DNA from: Succinivibrio sp.
GTDB taxonomy: Bacteria > Pseudomonadota > Gammaproteobacteria > Enterobacterales > Succinivibrionaceae
Assembly: GCA_017959135.1 (NCBI GenBank)
Contig: JAGDBH010000325.1
Coordinates: 1 to 5,590 of the forward strand
Length of the DNA stretch: 5,590 bases
Direction of reading: 5' to 3'
Made by a program: the position numbers and the translations under genes. Each line of letters begins with the position of its first letter. Positions within the stretch are counted from its first letter, which is position 1. Below the pieces are notes generated by a model. The model had not been told where the DNA came from. It was given only the letters and a program-made list of their open reading frames with translations, and did not search any database. Of the stretch, positions 1 to 5,560 are shown piece after piece.

Positions 1-69
1 AACCGACACGGAAGTATAAGTTCCGAGGGATTTTAAGTCCCTTGTGTCTACCAATTTCACCACCTGGGC
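1..69 (-). tRNA. tRNA-Leu(UAA), distal copy, partial (3' end beyond the window)
   Basis: This is the last gene of the minus-strand tRNA operon. The 5' end (GCCC) is the complement of 66-69, and the gene runs off the left edge within the T loop. The acceptor 5' strand, D arm, anticodon arm with loop CTTAAAA (anticodon UAA, reading UUA) and a long class II variable arm are all present. The variable arm forms a perfect 5-bp stem, CGGAA/TTCCG, around a 7-base loop. Positions 1-70 match 136-205 except at one base (12 versus 147), so this is a tandem duplicate of the neighbouring tRNA-Leu gene. Similarity to E. coli leuZ is clear from the anticodon arm and D loop. Confidence 0.95.
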
Positions 70-114
70 AATAAGAGAGAATGTTGATTTTACTAAAGTG
101 CATCACTTGGGAAG

Positions 115-204
115 TGGTGCCCGGGGTCGGAGTCGAACCGACACGGCAGTATAAGTTCCGAGGGATTTTAAGTCCCTTGTGTCTACCAATTTCACCACCT
201 GGGC
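115..204 (-). tRNA. tRNA-Leu(UAA), complete, CCA encoded
   Basis: This is a complete class II tRNA of 90 bases including an encoded 3' CCA (complement of 115-117). The anticodon stem AGGGA/TCCCT encloses CTTAAAA, giving anticodon UAA. The T arm is GTCGG-TTCGACT-CCGAC and the discriminator is A73, as expected for leucine. It corresponds to E. coli leuZ and, as in E. coli, follows tRNA-Gly and tRNA-Cys. Two oddities are visible: the acceptor stem has an A5 opposite C68 mismatch, and the variable arm has an A opposite G mismatch that the distal copy lacks. The gap to the upstream tRNA-Cys is 6 bases. A 45-base spacer (70-114) separates it from the distal copy, so RNase processing must cut between the two. 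Confidence 0.97.
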
Positions 205-210
205 ATTTAG

Positions 211-284
211 TGGAGGCGCGTTCCAGAGTCGAACTGGACTTCGCGGATTTGCAATCCGATGTATAACCGCTTTACTAACGCGCC
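211..284 (-). tRNA. tRNA-Cys(GCA), CCA encoded
   Basis: The gene is 74 bases long including the encoded CCA (complement of 211-213). The acceptor stem GGCGCGT/ACGCGCC pairs fully, the anticodon loop is TTGCAAA (anticodon GCA), and the discriminator is U73, the major identity base of bacterial tRNA-Cys. It closely resembles E. coli cysT and lies in the same place, between tRNA-Gly and tRNA-Leu. The outermost anticodon-stem pair (27-43) is U opposite C, where I recall a G-U pair in E. coli. The spacer to tRNA-Gly is 8 bases, so the genes form one closely packed transcript. Confidence 0.97.
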
Positions 285-292
285 ATCAACAT

Positions 293-368
293 TGGAGCGG
301 GAAACGAGGTTCGAACTCGCGACCCTAACCATGGCAAGGTTATGCTCTACCAACTGAGCTATTCCCGC
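293..368 (-). tRNA. tRNA-Gly(GCC), CCA encoded
   Basis: The gene is 76 bases long including the encoded CCA (complement of 293-295). The acceptor stem GCGGGAA/TTCCCGC is perfect, the D arm is GCTC/GAGC, the anticodon loop is TTGCCAT (anticodon GCC), and the T loop is TTCGAAC. Discriminator U73 fits bacterial tRNA-Gly. It is almost the same as E. coli glyW over the acceptor, D and T arms. It is the first gene of the operon and lies only about 8 bases after the predicted transcription start, so the 5' leader removed by RNase P would be very short. Confidence 0.97.
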
Positions 369-382
369 ATCCGATGTGTGCC

Positions 383-410
383 ATTATAAGGGATTATTTT
401 TTTATGTCAA
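383..410 (-). promoter_or_regulatory. Sigma-70 promoter of the tRNA operon
   Basis: On the minus strand, TTGACA (complement of 405-410) and TATAAT (complement of 383-388) both match the sigma-70 consensus exactly, separated by 16 bases. Upstream of the -35 box, about 411-438 is almost pure A/T with long T runs on the minus strand, which resembles an UP element. Transcription would start near 375-377, just ahead of tRNA-Gly. Consensus hexamers and an A/T upstream tract are typical of strong stable-RNA promoters. The discriminator after the -10 begins GGCAC, so stringent control is possible but unproven. Confidence 0.9.
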
Positions 411-632
411 CAAAATATTGAAAAAAAATTTTGCCTTTTACATTTTTAACGTATTGTTATTAAACATTATTTGTAAAAACAAGCCTTGCGGATAGCATAT
501 AAATCAAAGATGTATAATAAGCTTTTCTTTTGGTGCATTTCGTAATTCTGTTTACTCTATTAGTCGACAAGATTCTTCCTTTTCTAGTCTTTTTCTAGTT
601 CGCTTCTTTCTCTTTTGATACAATTCTCTTGT

Positions 633-638
633 AAGGAG
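633..638 (+). promoter_or_regulatory. Ribosome binding site deciding the xseA start
   Basis: AAGGAG lies 6 bases before the ATG at 645. This near-consensus Shine-Dalgarno site favours that ATG over the in-frame TTG at 615, which has only pyrimidine-rich sequence ahead of it and would place the AAGGAG inside the coding region. Confidence 0.88.
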
Positions 639-644
639 AATTTT

Positions 645-2225
645 ATGCCACGATTATTCGATGAGTCCTTGCTTGATAGTGATGAGCAAAGAGCATCTGT
701 TCAAAATATTTCTATGATTGATTCTCTGGAGGAAAGACCTTCTGAAGGCTCATGGAGTGTATCTGAGTTTTTACATCAGACAGATTCTTTCTTTAAGACC
801 TTAGGTCCATTCGTAATCTATGGCGAAATCTCAGAGATAAAAAGCTACAATCATATTTACTTCAAGCTGAAGGATTCTAATGACGGTTCCACTCTGGACT
901 GTGTAATGTGGCAGAGCTACAGACAGAGATTGTCCTTTGAACCTAAAGCTGGTGACAAAGTCGAGTTAAACGGCAGTATCAGTCTCTTTACAAAAAACGG
1001 ACAGTTTAAATTTATAGCTCATTCCATGAGAAAGCTTGGATTAGGTTCCATCATGGAAAGACTCAATGAGCTTAAAAGAAAGCTTGAATCAGAGGGATAT
1101 TTCTCCCGTGAAAAGCGAAGTATTCCAAGATTTGTTAATACTGTAGGTGTGGTAACCTCAGCTGACGGCAGGGCAATCGGGGATATTATTAAAACAATCG
1201 AGCATAGAAATCCCCTTATCAATATTATCCTTTATCCATCTCTTGTTCAGGGAGCAAGTGCACCTCAGTCACTTTTAAGTGCGCTTAATCTTGCCATCGA
1301 GCACAACAAGTGTGACGTTATCATCATTGGGCGTGGTGGTGGATCCTTTGAAGATCTTCTTGCGTTCTTTGATGAGGAGCTGGTAAAGGCTGTAGCTCAA
1401 TGTCCGATCCCTATTATTTCTGCGGTTGGTCATGAGGCAGATTATGCCTTTACTGATTTTGCTGCAGACATGCGTGCTGCAACTCCAACCAGAGCTGCTG
1501 AATTTGTCTCTTCTATATTAAGAAGTGATCTTTATAATTCAGTTGAGCAGTATGTAAAAAAAATGTCTGATGCCATTTTCAGAATCTATGATTATGAATG
1601 CATGAATTTTGAGCATCTGTGCAGCAGACTGAAGAACTCATCTCCTCAGCTTTATGTGGATAATATTTCAAAGCAGCTAGATTTACTCATAAACAGATTG
1701 GATTCAGCATCGGTAAATACTGTTTCTGACTACGAGCGTAGGCTGAATTCCCTAAAGGAAAGGCTTTCTGTTTTTGAGCCTTCCTATTACCTTGAGCAGG
1801 AATCATCAAAGGTAAAGAACTGCCTCGTAAGAATGAATTCTGCACTTGATCGTCAGCTTTTTGATGTATCTGAGAGACTTAATTATGAGCATAGAGTTCT
1901 TTCCTTTAACAGCTTAATTGATAAAAAGATAAATCTGTTAAAAGACAGGCTTAAAGCACTGGTAAATGATGCTCAAGCCTCGGATGTCGAAGACAGACTT
2001 AATCGACTGAATCAGGAATACATAAAGCAGGTTACAAGACTGTCGTCATTAAATCCTCTGTATATCTTAAATCGCGGATATTCGATAACCTTTGATGAAA
2101 ATGATCATGCTGTAGATATAGATTCCTTAAAAAAGGGAGACATTATTACTACAATGCTTGCAGATGGCAGAGTAAAATCAGAGATAGTAGAAATTCAAAA
2201 GAATGATAAGGCCTCAATTAAATGA
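645..2225 (+). CDS. xseA: Exodeoxyribonuclease VII large subunit
   Basis: The 526-residue product is the catalytic subunit of exonuclease VII, which with XseB degrades single-stranded DNA from both ends in mismatch and damage repair in the cytoplasm. About residues 38-130 form the OB-fold nucleic-acid-binding domain (GEIS at 60-63), and about 150-460 form the nuclease domain with long helices expected to bind XseB. The C-terminal tail has the usual NPLYILNRGYS (470-480). The four residues reported as essential in E. coli (D155, R205, H238, D241) correspond to D180, R230 in GRGGGS, H263 and D266, so it should be active. It is longer than the roughly 456-residue E. coli enzyme, partly through an acidic N-terminal extension of about 25 residues. 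The ATG at 645 is chosen because AAGGAG lies 6 bases upstream. No xseB is in the window. The stop overlaps the next gene by 4 bases. Confidence 0.97.
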   Translation: MPRLFDESLLDSDEQRASVQNISMIDSLEERPSEGSWSVSEFLHQTDSFFKTLGPFVIYGEISEIKSYNHIYFKLKDSNDGSTLDCVMWQSYRQRLSFEPKAGDKVELNGSISLFTKNGQFKFIAHSMRKLGLGSIMERLNELKRKLESEGYFSREKRSIPRFVNTVGVVTSADGRAIGDIIKTIEHRNPLINIILYPSLVQGASAPQSLLSALNLAIEHNKCDVIIIGRGGGSFEDLLAFFDEELVKAVAQCPIPIISAVGHEADYAFTDFAADMRAATPTRAAEFVSSILRSDLYNSVEQYVKKMSDAIFRIYDYECMNFEHLCSRLKNSSPQLYVDNISKQLDLLINRLDSASVNTVSDYERRLNSLKERLSVFEPSYYLEQESSKVKNCLVRMNSALDRQLFDVSERLNYEHRVLSFNSLIDKKINLLKDRLKALVNDAQASDVEDRLNRLNQEYIKQVTRLSSLNPLYILNRGYSITFDENDHAVDIDSLKKGDIITTMLADGRVKSEIVEIQKNDKASIK

Positions 2226-3028
2226 GTTTATTTGTTAAATCATTATTACTGACACTATTATTAAGCTCAGGCGCACTCGCCAATACACTTCCCGCTAAAA
2301 TGGAGAAGCCTGAGTCAAAGGATATTATCTTTGACACCAGCACATACGATGAGGTTATTGATATGTCCTACACCTCATCAACCTTCCATCTTCCTGCTCT
2401 ATGTAAGGATGAGGCTTATTCCAGAACCTGCGGTTTTTTCAAGAATTTCTACGTAAGTAAGTTTGAGCATGATTATATTGGTTACATTACTGATAATCTT
2501 GATTTTGAAGATGAGAACAGTGATCTTTTTATCCAGAGAGATATAGCCTATCAGGATGTTTCCTTTGATTTTAGGGTGATTAAAGAGCTTGGTTTTATGT
2601 GTGCAGTTGTGCTCGTAAAACAGGAGTTTTTAGATCAGAAAGCTACTCTGACAGATGTTTTCAACTTTAATCTTGAGACCAAGAAATTTGTGCATTTTGA
2701 AGACCTCTTTGAAGATCCTACTCTTGCAGCTATGACCTGTTCCAATCTTGTCTACAATAAATTCAAGGAATACGGTTATAAGAATCTTTACGTAATCAAG
2801 GCTCAGATCGAGGTTGATCCAAGAAATTATGTACTGCTGCCAGACGGTATTGAATTTATCTTCACCAAGGGTACAGTTGCTCCTAATGATGTTAATTCAA
2901 GACTGTTTATTTCTGTTGATGATCTGATTGCGGCAAAACCTAAAAAAGAGTGGTTTCCTTCAATGAAGGGAGAGGTTCTTGGAAGAAAGCATGTATCTCA
3001 TGGAATCAAATCCAAGCTTCTAAACTAG
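2222..3028 (+). CDS. Secreted protein of unknown function, possibly DUF3298/RsiV-like fold
   Basis: The 268-residue product has a clear Sec signal peptide: K6, a leucine-rich core (8-14) and a likely signal peptidase I cut after ALA (18-20). There is no lipobox cysteine, so it is expected to be soluble in the periplasm. The mature part has four cysteines (61, 70, 127, 173), enough for two disulfides. The C-terminal half reads FNFNLETKKFVHFEDLFED (147-165), then LLPDGIEFIF (205-214) and ISVDDL (230-235). That order resembles the DUF3298/RsiV C-terminal domain, in which a strand and a DLF motif precede a 'dG..f.f' strand and a final '.sv.dL'. This is pattern recognition, not a search result. 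The ATG overlaps the xseA stop (ATGA), implying translational coupling, and only a weak AAGG (2208-2211) precedes it. Function is unknown. Confidence 0.85.
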   Translation: MSLFVKSLLLTLLLSSGALANTLPAKMEKPESKDIIFDTSTYDEVIDMSYTSSTFHLPALCKDEAYSRTCGFFKNFYVSKFEHDYIGYITDNLDFEDENSDLFIQRDIAYQDVSFDFRVIKELGFMCAVVLVKQEFLDQKATLTDVFNFNLETKKFVHFEDLFEDPTLAAMTCSNLVYNKFKEYGYKNLYVIKAQIEVDPRNYVLLPDGIEFIFTKGTVAPNDVNSRLFISVDDLIAAKPKKEWFPSMKGEVLGRKHVSHGIKSKLLN

Positions 3029-3073
3029 CTTACAGAATAATTTTTAACTCTTTAATTTATAAGTGATTTTTAG

Positions 3074-3120
3074 TTTCTATTCGAAATTATCCAAAGACTT
3101 TGTTTTTTTTCGAATAGAAA
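3074..3120. repeat. 13-bp perfect inverted repeat, 21-base loop
   Basis: The arm at 3074-3086 (TTTCTATTCGAAA) is the exact reverse complement of 3108-3120. Each arm contains the palindrome TTCGAA. The loop contains CAAA-GAC-TTTG (3092-3102) followed by eight T (3103-3110), a weak hairpin plus U-tract that could stop plus-strand transcripts from xseA and the following gene. The T-tract overlaps the right arm, so the two structures exclude one another. Whether the repeat acts as a terminator, an RNA-stabilising stem or a protein site cannot be decided from sequence. Confidence 0.6.
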
Positions 3121-3148
3121 AAATTGAATAATGTTTCGTTCAGATACT

Positions 3149-3175
3149 AAAAAGGCCAGATAGTGATCTGGCCTT
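3149..3175 (-). terminator. Rho-independent terminator of the cysK-transporter operon
   Basis: On the minus strand, AAGGCCAGAT (complement of 3166-3175) pairs over 10 bp with ATCTGGCCTT (complement of 3152-3161) around a 4-base loop, and a run of five T ends the hairpin. It lies 25 bases after the transporter stop codon. Read on the plus strand, the stem is followed by AGTCTT rather than a T run, so it would be weak for the convergent xseA operon. Confidence 0.88.
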
Positions 3176-3200
3176 AGTCTTAGTGTTGATTTCTAGAAAA

Positions 3201-4484
3201 CTATGCTTCAGCAGGAAGCTTGTCCTTCATAGTCTTATTCACAATGTTTGCAACACATGAATCAGACCATACGTTCAATGATGTCTCAATCATATCAATC
3301 ACTGCATCTACCGGCAGAATAACACCCATTAGAGATACAGGGATATTCATTGAGGATACCAGAGACAGAGTCAGGAAGTAGCATCCCATAGGAACACCAG
3401 CGTTGCCAACTGCGGCAAAGGTTGCAATAAATACCCAGGCAATCAGGGTGCTAAAGCCGATTTCAATACCAGCATTCTGCAGCAGATATACTGAAGTGAT
3501 CAGAATAAATGCAGCGCAGCCGTTCATATTGATGGTGGTGCAGATTGGAAGAACAAATCTTGAAACTCTTCTGTCTACATGAAGATTATCTTCAGCTGCA
3601 GCCATGGTAACAGGCAGGGTACCTGCTGATGACTTGGAGAATAATGCAACTGCAAGAGCTGGAAGCATACCACGAGCAATCTTCAGAGGATTTAGTCCCT
3701 TAATCAGCAGGATCAGAGGAAGAACAATAAACATCTGAATTAAATTAGAGCTGATTACTACACCAAAATAGGTAGCAAGACCGCCTAGGATAATACCTGC
3801 TTCAAGCTGAGTTACTAGCTGAGCTGTGAAAGCCATGATACCGATTGGCAGGATTCTGATTAGCCAGTGGATCAGGATGAATAGCAGCTCCTGGAAGCCT
3901 GAGATAAAAGAAATAAGAGCATCCTTATTCTTGCTTTCCTTCATTGAGGCAATACCTAAACCAAATGCGGCTGCAACCATCAGAATTGAAAGTACATTAC
4001 CTGCTACAAATGGCTGTAGAAGATTATTTGGAATAATGTTCTGGATATGTTCAAGATAAGATAGAGACTCATACTTTGAAACGACATCTGCAGCACCCTC
4101 TGTCATTGCTGCTGGAACATTTGCCGGGTTGATGACTGAAAACAGAAATGCACCTAAAACAGATGCCAGAATAGTTGTCAGAAGGGTGTAGAAGATAGTG
4201 TGAACAAAGATGGTTCCACCCTTTGAATTACGAGACAGATTTGCAAGAGTAGAGATCAGAGATACTGCAATGATAGGAACTGCAATAAAGCTGAACAGTC
4301 TTGTGAATACGGTGGCGATAAAGTCCATAACCGCATTAACATCTGTATTGCCAGCAAAACCGATTAGTGCACCGATAATCAGGGCACCGATATAAAAGAC
4401 TGCGGTCAGAGCTCTGCCTTTTCCGCTAACCTTTGCAAGGGCAGTCGCAGCTGCCGCATGGATTCGAGAAGTATTAAAAATCAT
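3201..4484 (-). CDS. Dicarboxylate/amino acid:cation symporter (DAACS family), substrate uncertain
   Basis: The 427-residue inner-membrane protein has the glutamate-transporter fold: about eight membrane helices plus re-entrant hairpins HP1 (tip SKSSAGTLP, 283-291) and HP2 (about 345-378, with NAGVPMG). TM7 carries NMNGCA (319-324) and TM8 runs from D393 to about V415. Compared with archaeal GltPh, the sodium residues N310, N401 and D405 are kept (N319, N404, D408), as is D394 (D397), which binds the substrate amino group. R397, which binds the side-chain carboxylate of aspartate, is E400. D312 is N321 and T314 is C323. Uptake of glutamate or aspartate is therefore unlikely, and an amino acid with a neutral or basic side chain is a better guess. 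The gene starts 5 bases after the cysK stop, with AGGA (4494-4497) 9 bases before its ATG inside the end of cysK. A link with cysteine, cystine or serine supply is inferred from that context only. Confidence 0.93.
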   Translation of the reverse strand: MIFNTSRIHAAAATALAKVSGKGRALTAVFYIGALIIGALIGFAGNTDVNAVMDFIATVFTRLFSFIAVPIIAVSLISTLANLSRNSKGGTIFVHTIFYTLLTTILASVLGAFLFSVINPANVPAAMTEGAADVVSKYESLSYLEHIQNIIPNNLLQPFVAGNVLSILMVAAAFGLGIASMKESKNKDALISFISGFQELLFILIHWLIRILPIGIMAFTAQLVTQLEAGIILGGLATYFGVVISSNLIQMFIVLPLILLIKGLNPLKIARGMLPALAVALFSKSSAGTLPVTMAAAEDNLHVDRRVSRFVLPICTTINMNGCAAFILITSVYLLQNAGIEIGFSTLIAWVFIATFAAVGNAGVPMGCYFLTLSLVSSMNIPVSLMGVILPVDAVIDMIETSLNVWSDSCVANIVNKTMKDKLPAEA

Positions 4485-4489
4485 GATAG

Positions 4490-5422
4490 TTAGTCCTGAT
4501 GATATAGTGCTGTTGAAAGATATCTGTCACCGCTGTCTGGAAGAATAACAACAATAATCTTGTCCTTATTCTCATCCTTCTGTGCAAGCTTAATTGCTGC
4601 ACTGATGGCTGCGCCAGAAGAAATACCAATGAAAAGACCTTCGCTCTGGGCAAGATTTCTGCCGTTGTCAAAAGCTTCCTCATCAGTAATATCAATAACC
4701 TCGTCTACTACAGATTTGTCGTAGATCTTAGGAATGAATCCTGCGGAAATACCCTGAATCTTGTGAGGACCTGCATTACCGCCGTTTAAAACAGGTGAAG
4801 CGGCAGCTTCAACACCGTATACTTTGATGCTGCTGTTTTTTTCTTTCAGGTATTTGCCGGCGCCACTTACAGTTCCTCCTGAACCAACTGAGGCAACGAA
4901 AATATCAATCTTGCCGTCGGTATCATTCCAGATCTCAGGACCGGTAGTCTCGTAGTGAGCCTTAACATTAGCCGCATTCTCAAACTGCTGTGGAATGAAG
5001 GTATTTTCAGATGCTGCAGCAAGTTCAGTTGCCTTTTCAATTGCACCCTTCATACCCTTGGCACCTTCTGTAAGTACCAGTTTTGCACCATAGGCTCTTA
5101 GAATGTTTCTTCTTTCAACAGACATAGTCTCAGGCAGAACCAGGGTAACATCAAGACCTAGATTTGCACATACAAGAGCAAGACCGATACCGGTGTTTCC
5201 GGATGTTGGTTCATAGATCTTTGTATCCTTGTTGATCTTGCCGGATGCAAGAGCTTCCTTAATCATGTAAAGAGCTGCTCTGTCCTTTACTGATCCTGAT
5301 GGATTGAGCGCTTCAAATTTGGCAAAGACTCTTGCCTTAAGATCAAATTTTTTCTTTAGATTTGACAGCTCAACCAGAGGAGTATTTCCAATCAGGTCGA
5401 TTGCAGACTTGTAATATTTCAT
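4490..5422 (-). CDS. cysK: Cysteine synthase A (O-acetylserine sulfhydrylase)
   Basis: The 310-residue PLP enzyme makes L-cysteine from O-acetylserine and sulfide in the cytoplasm, the last step of sulfur assimilation. The PLP lysine is K46 in NPSGSVKDRAA (40-50). The substrate loop is TSGNTG (73-78), the phosphate-binding loop is GSGGT (180-184), and SSGAA (268-272) and PDSGDRYLS (295-303) complete the fold-type II signature. The usual CysK ending is present and the length fits the family. The ATG at 5420-5422 has AAGGA 8 bases upstream (complement of 5431-5435). CysM and cystathionine beta-synthase are related, but the motifs and C-terminal end favour CysK. It is the first gene of a two-gene operon with a transporter. 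In enterobacteria cysK is activated by CysB with N-acetylserine; I could not identify a CysB site here. Confidence 0.96.
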   Translation of the reverse strand: MKYYKSAIDLIGNTPLVELSNLKKKFDLKARVFAKFEALNPSGSVKDRAALYMIKEALASGKINKDTKIYEPTSGNTGIGLALVCANLGLDVTLVLPETMSVERRNILRAYGAKLVLTEGAKGMKGAIEKATELAAASENTFIPQQFENAANVKAHYETTGPEIWNDTDGKIDIFVASVGSGGTVSGAGKYLKEKNSSIKVYGVEAAASPVLNGGNAGPHKIQGISAGFIPKIYDKSVVDEVIDITDEEAFDNGRNLAQSEGLFIGISSGAAISAAIKLAQKDENKDKIIVVILPDSGDRYLSTALYHQD

Positions 5423-5450
5423 ATTGTCATTCCTTGTTAATTCTATTTAT

Positions 5451-5494
5451 TTACCTATATGAAAACATATTCGTTAACGTATTAAAATAGGTAA
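5451..5494. promoter_or_regulatory. Overlapping dyads upstream of cysK, possible operator
   Basis: Two dyad symmetries lie 29-72 bases before the cysK start. The outer one is TTACCTAT (5451-5458) with its exact reverse complement ATAGGTAA at 5487-5494. Inside it, ATTCGTTAACGTAT (5469-5482) is a 14-base palindrome with one mismatched pair, centred on GTTAAC. The two centres are 3 bases apart, so they are not coaxial. Placement between likely promoter and gene suits an operator, but the binding protein is unknown. Confidence 0.4.
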
Positions 5495-5532
5495 TCATTT
5501 TTAGCATTAATGTTTGCACCAAAATAAAGCAA

Positions 5533-5560
5533 AATATAGATAATTTTCTTTATAAATCAA
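5533..5560 (-). promoter_or_regulatory. Candidate cysK promoter
   Basis: On the minus strand, TTGATT (complement of 5555-5560) and TATATT (complement of 5533-5538) are separated by 16 bases. This would give a leader of about 100 bases that includes the dyads at 5451-5494. The whole region is A/T-rich, so chance matches are common. A weaker alternative is TTGGTG (complement of 5517-5522) with AATGAT (complement of 5494-5499) at 17 bases, which would place the start next to the dyad. Confidence 0.3.

Larger units (their letters stand above)
369..644. other. Intergenic region between the divergent tRNA operon and xseA
   Basis: This gap of about 275 bases holds the tRNA promoter on the minus strand and must hold the xseA promoter on the plus strand, but no convincing plus-strand pair of hexamers is visible. 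A perfect TATAAT lies at 513-518, but its best upstream partner, TTGCGG at 486-491, is 21 bases away, which is too far. A second candidate -10, TACAAT at 619-624, lies close to the gene and also lacks a -35. Region 560-616 is rich in pyrimidines and contains TTTTCTAGT twice, 11 bases apart (580-588 and 591-599). I see no coding signal or RNA gene here. Confidence 0.6.

Noticed and set aside
1..205. tRNA-Leu duplication as the attachment-site scar of an integrated element
   Set aside because: The repeat covers the tRNA from its 5' end rather than only a 3' fragment, the copies are 45 bases apart with no room for cargo, and no integrase is present. Tandem duplication within the operon is simpler.
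81..266. Plus-strand open frame of 61 codons across the tRNA genes
   Set aside because: It lies antisense to tRNA-Leu and tRNA-Cys, and its peptide is simply the reverse strand of conserved tRNA arms (the VGVEPT-type artefact often seen opposite tRNAs).
615..644. TTG at 615 as the xseA start, adding ten residues
   Set aside because: No ribosome site precedes it, and a strong AAGGAG sits 6 bases before the ATG at 645.
1019..1222. Minus-strand open frame inside xseA
   Set aside because: It is fully contained in the opposite strand of a well-conserved gene, with no recognisable product.
3149..3175. Strong bidirectional terminator shared by both convergent operons
   Set aside because: Only the minus-strand reading has a T run after the stem; on the plus strand the stem is followed by AGTCTT.
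3826..4395. Two plus-strand open frames (3826-4059 and 4210-4395) inside the transporter gene
   Set aside because: Both are antisense to conserved membrane helices of the transporter and have no independent coding evidence.
4474..4695. Minus-strand open frame over the cysK end
   Set aside because: It is an out-of-frame overlap of the cysK 3' end and the transporter start; both true reading frames are supported by family motifs.
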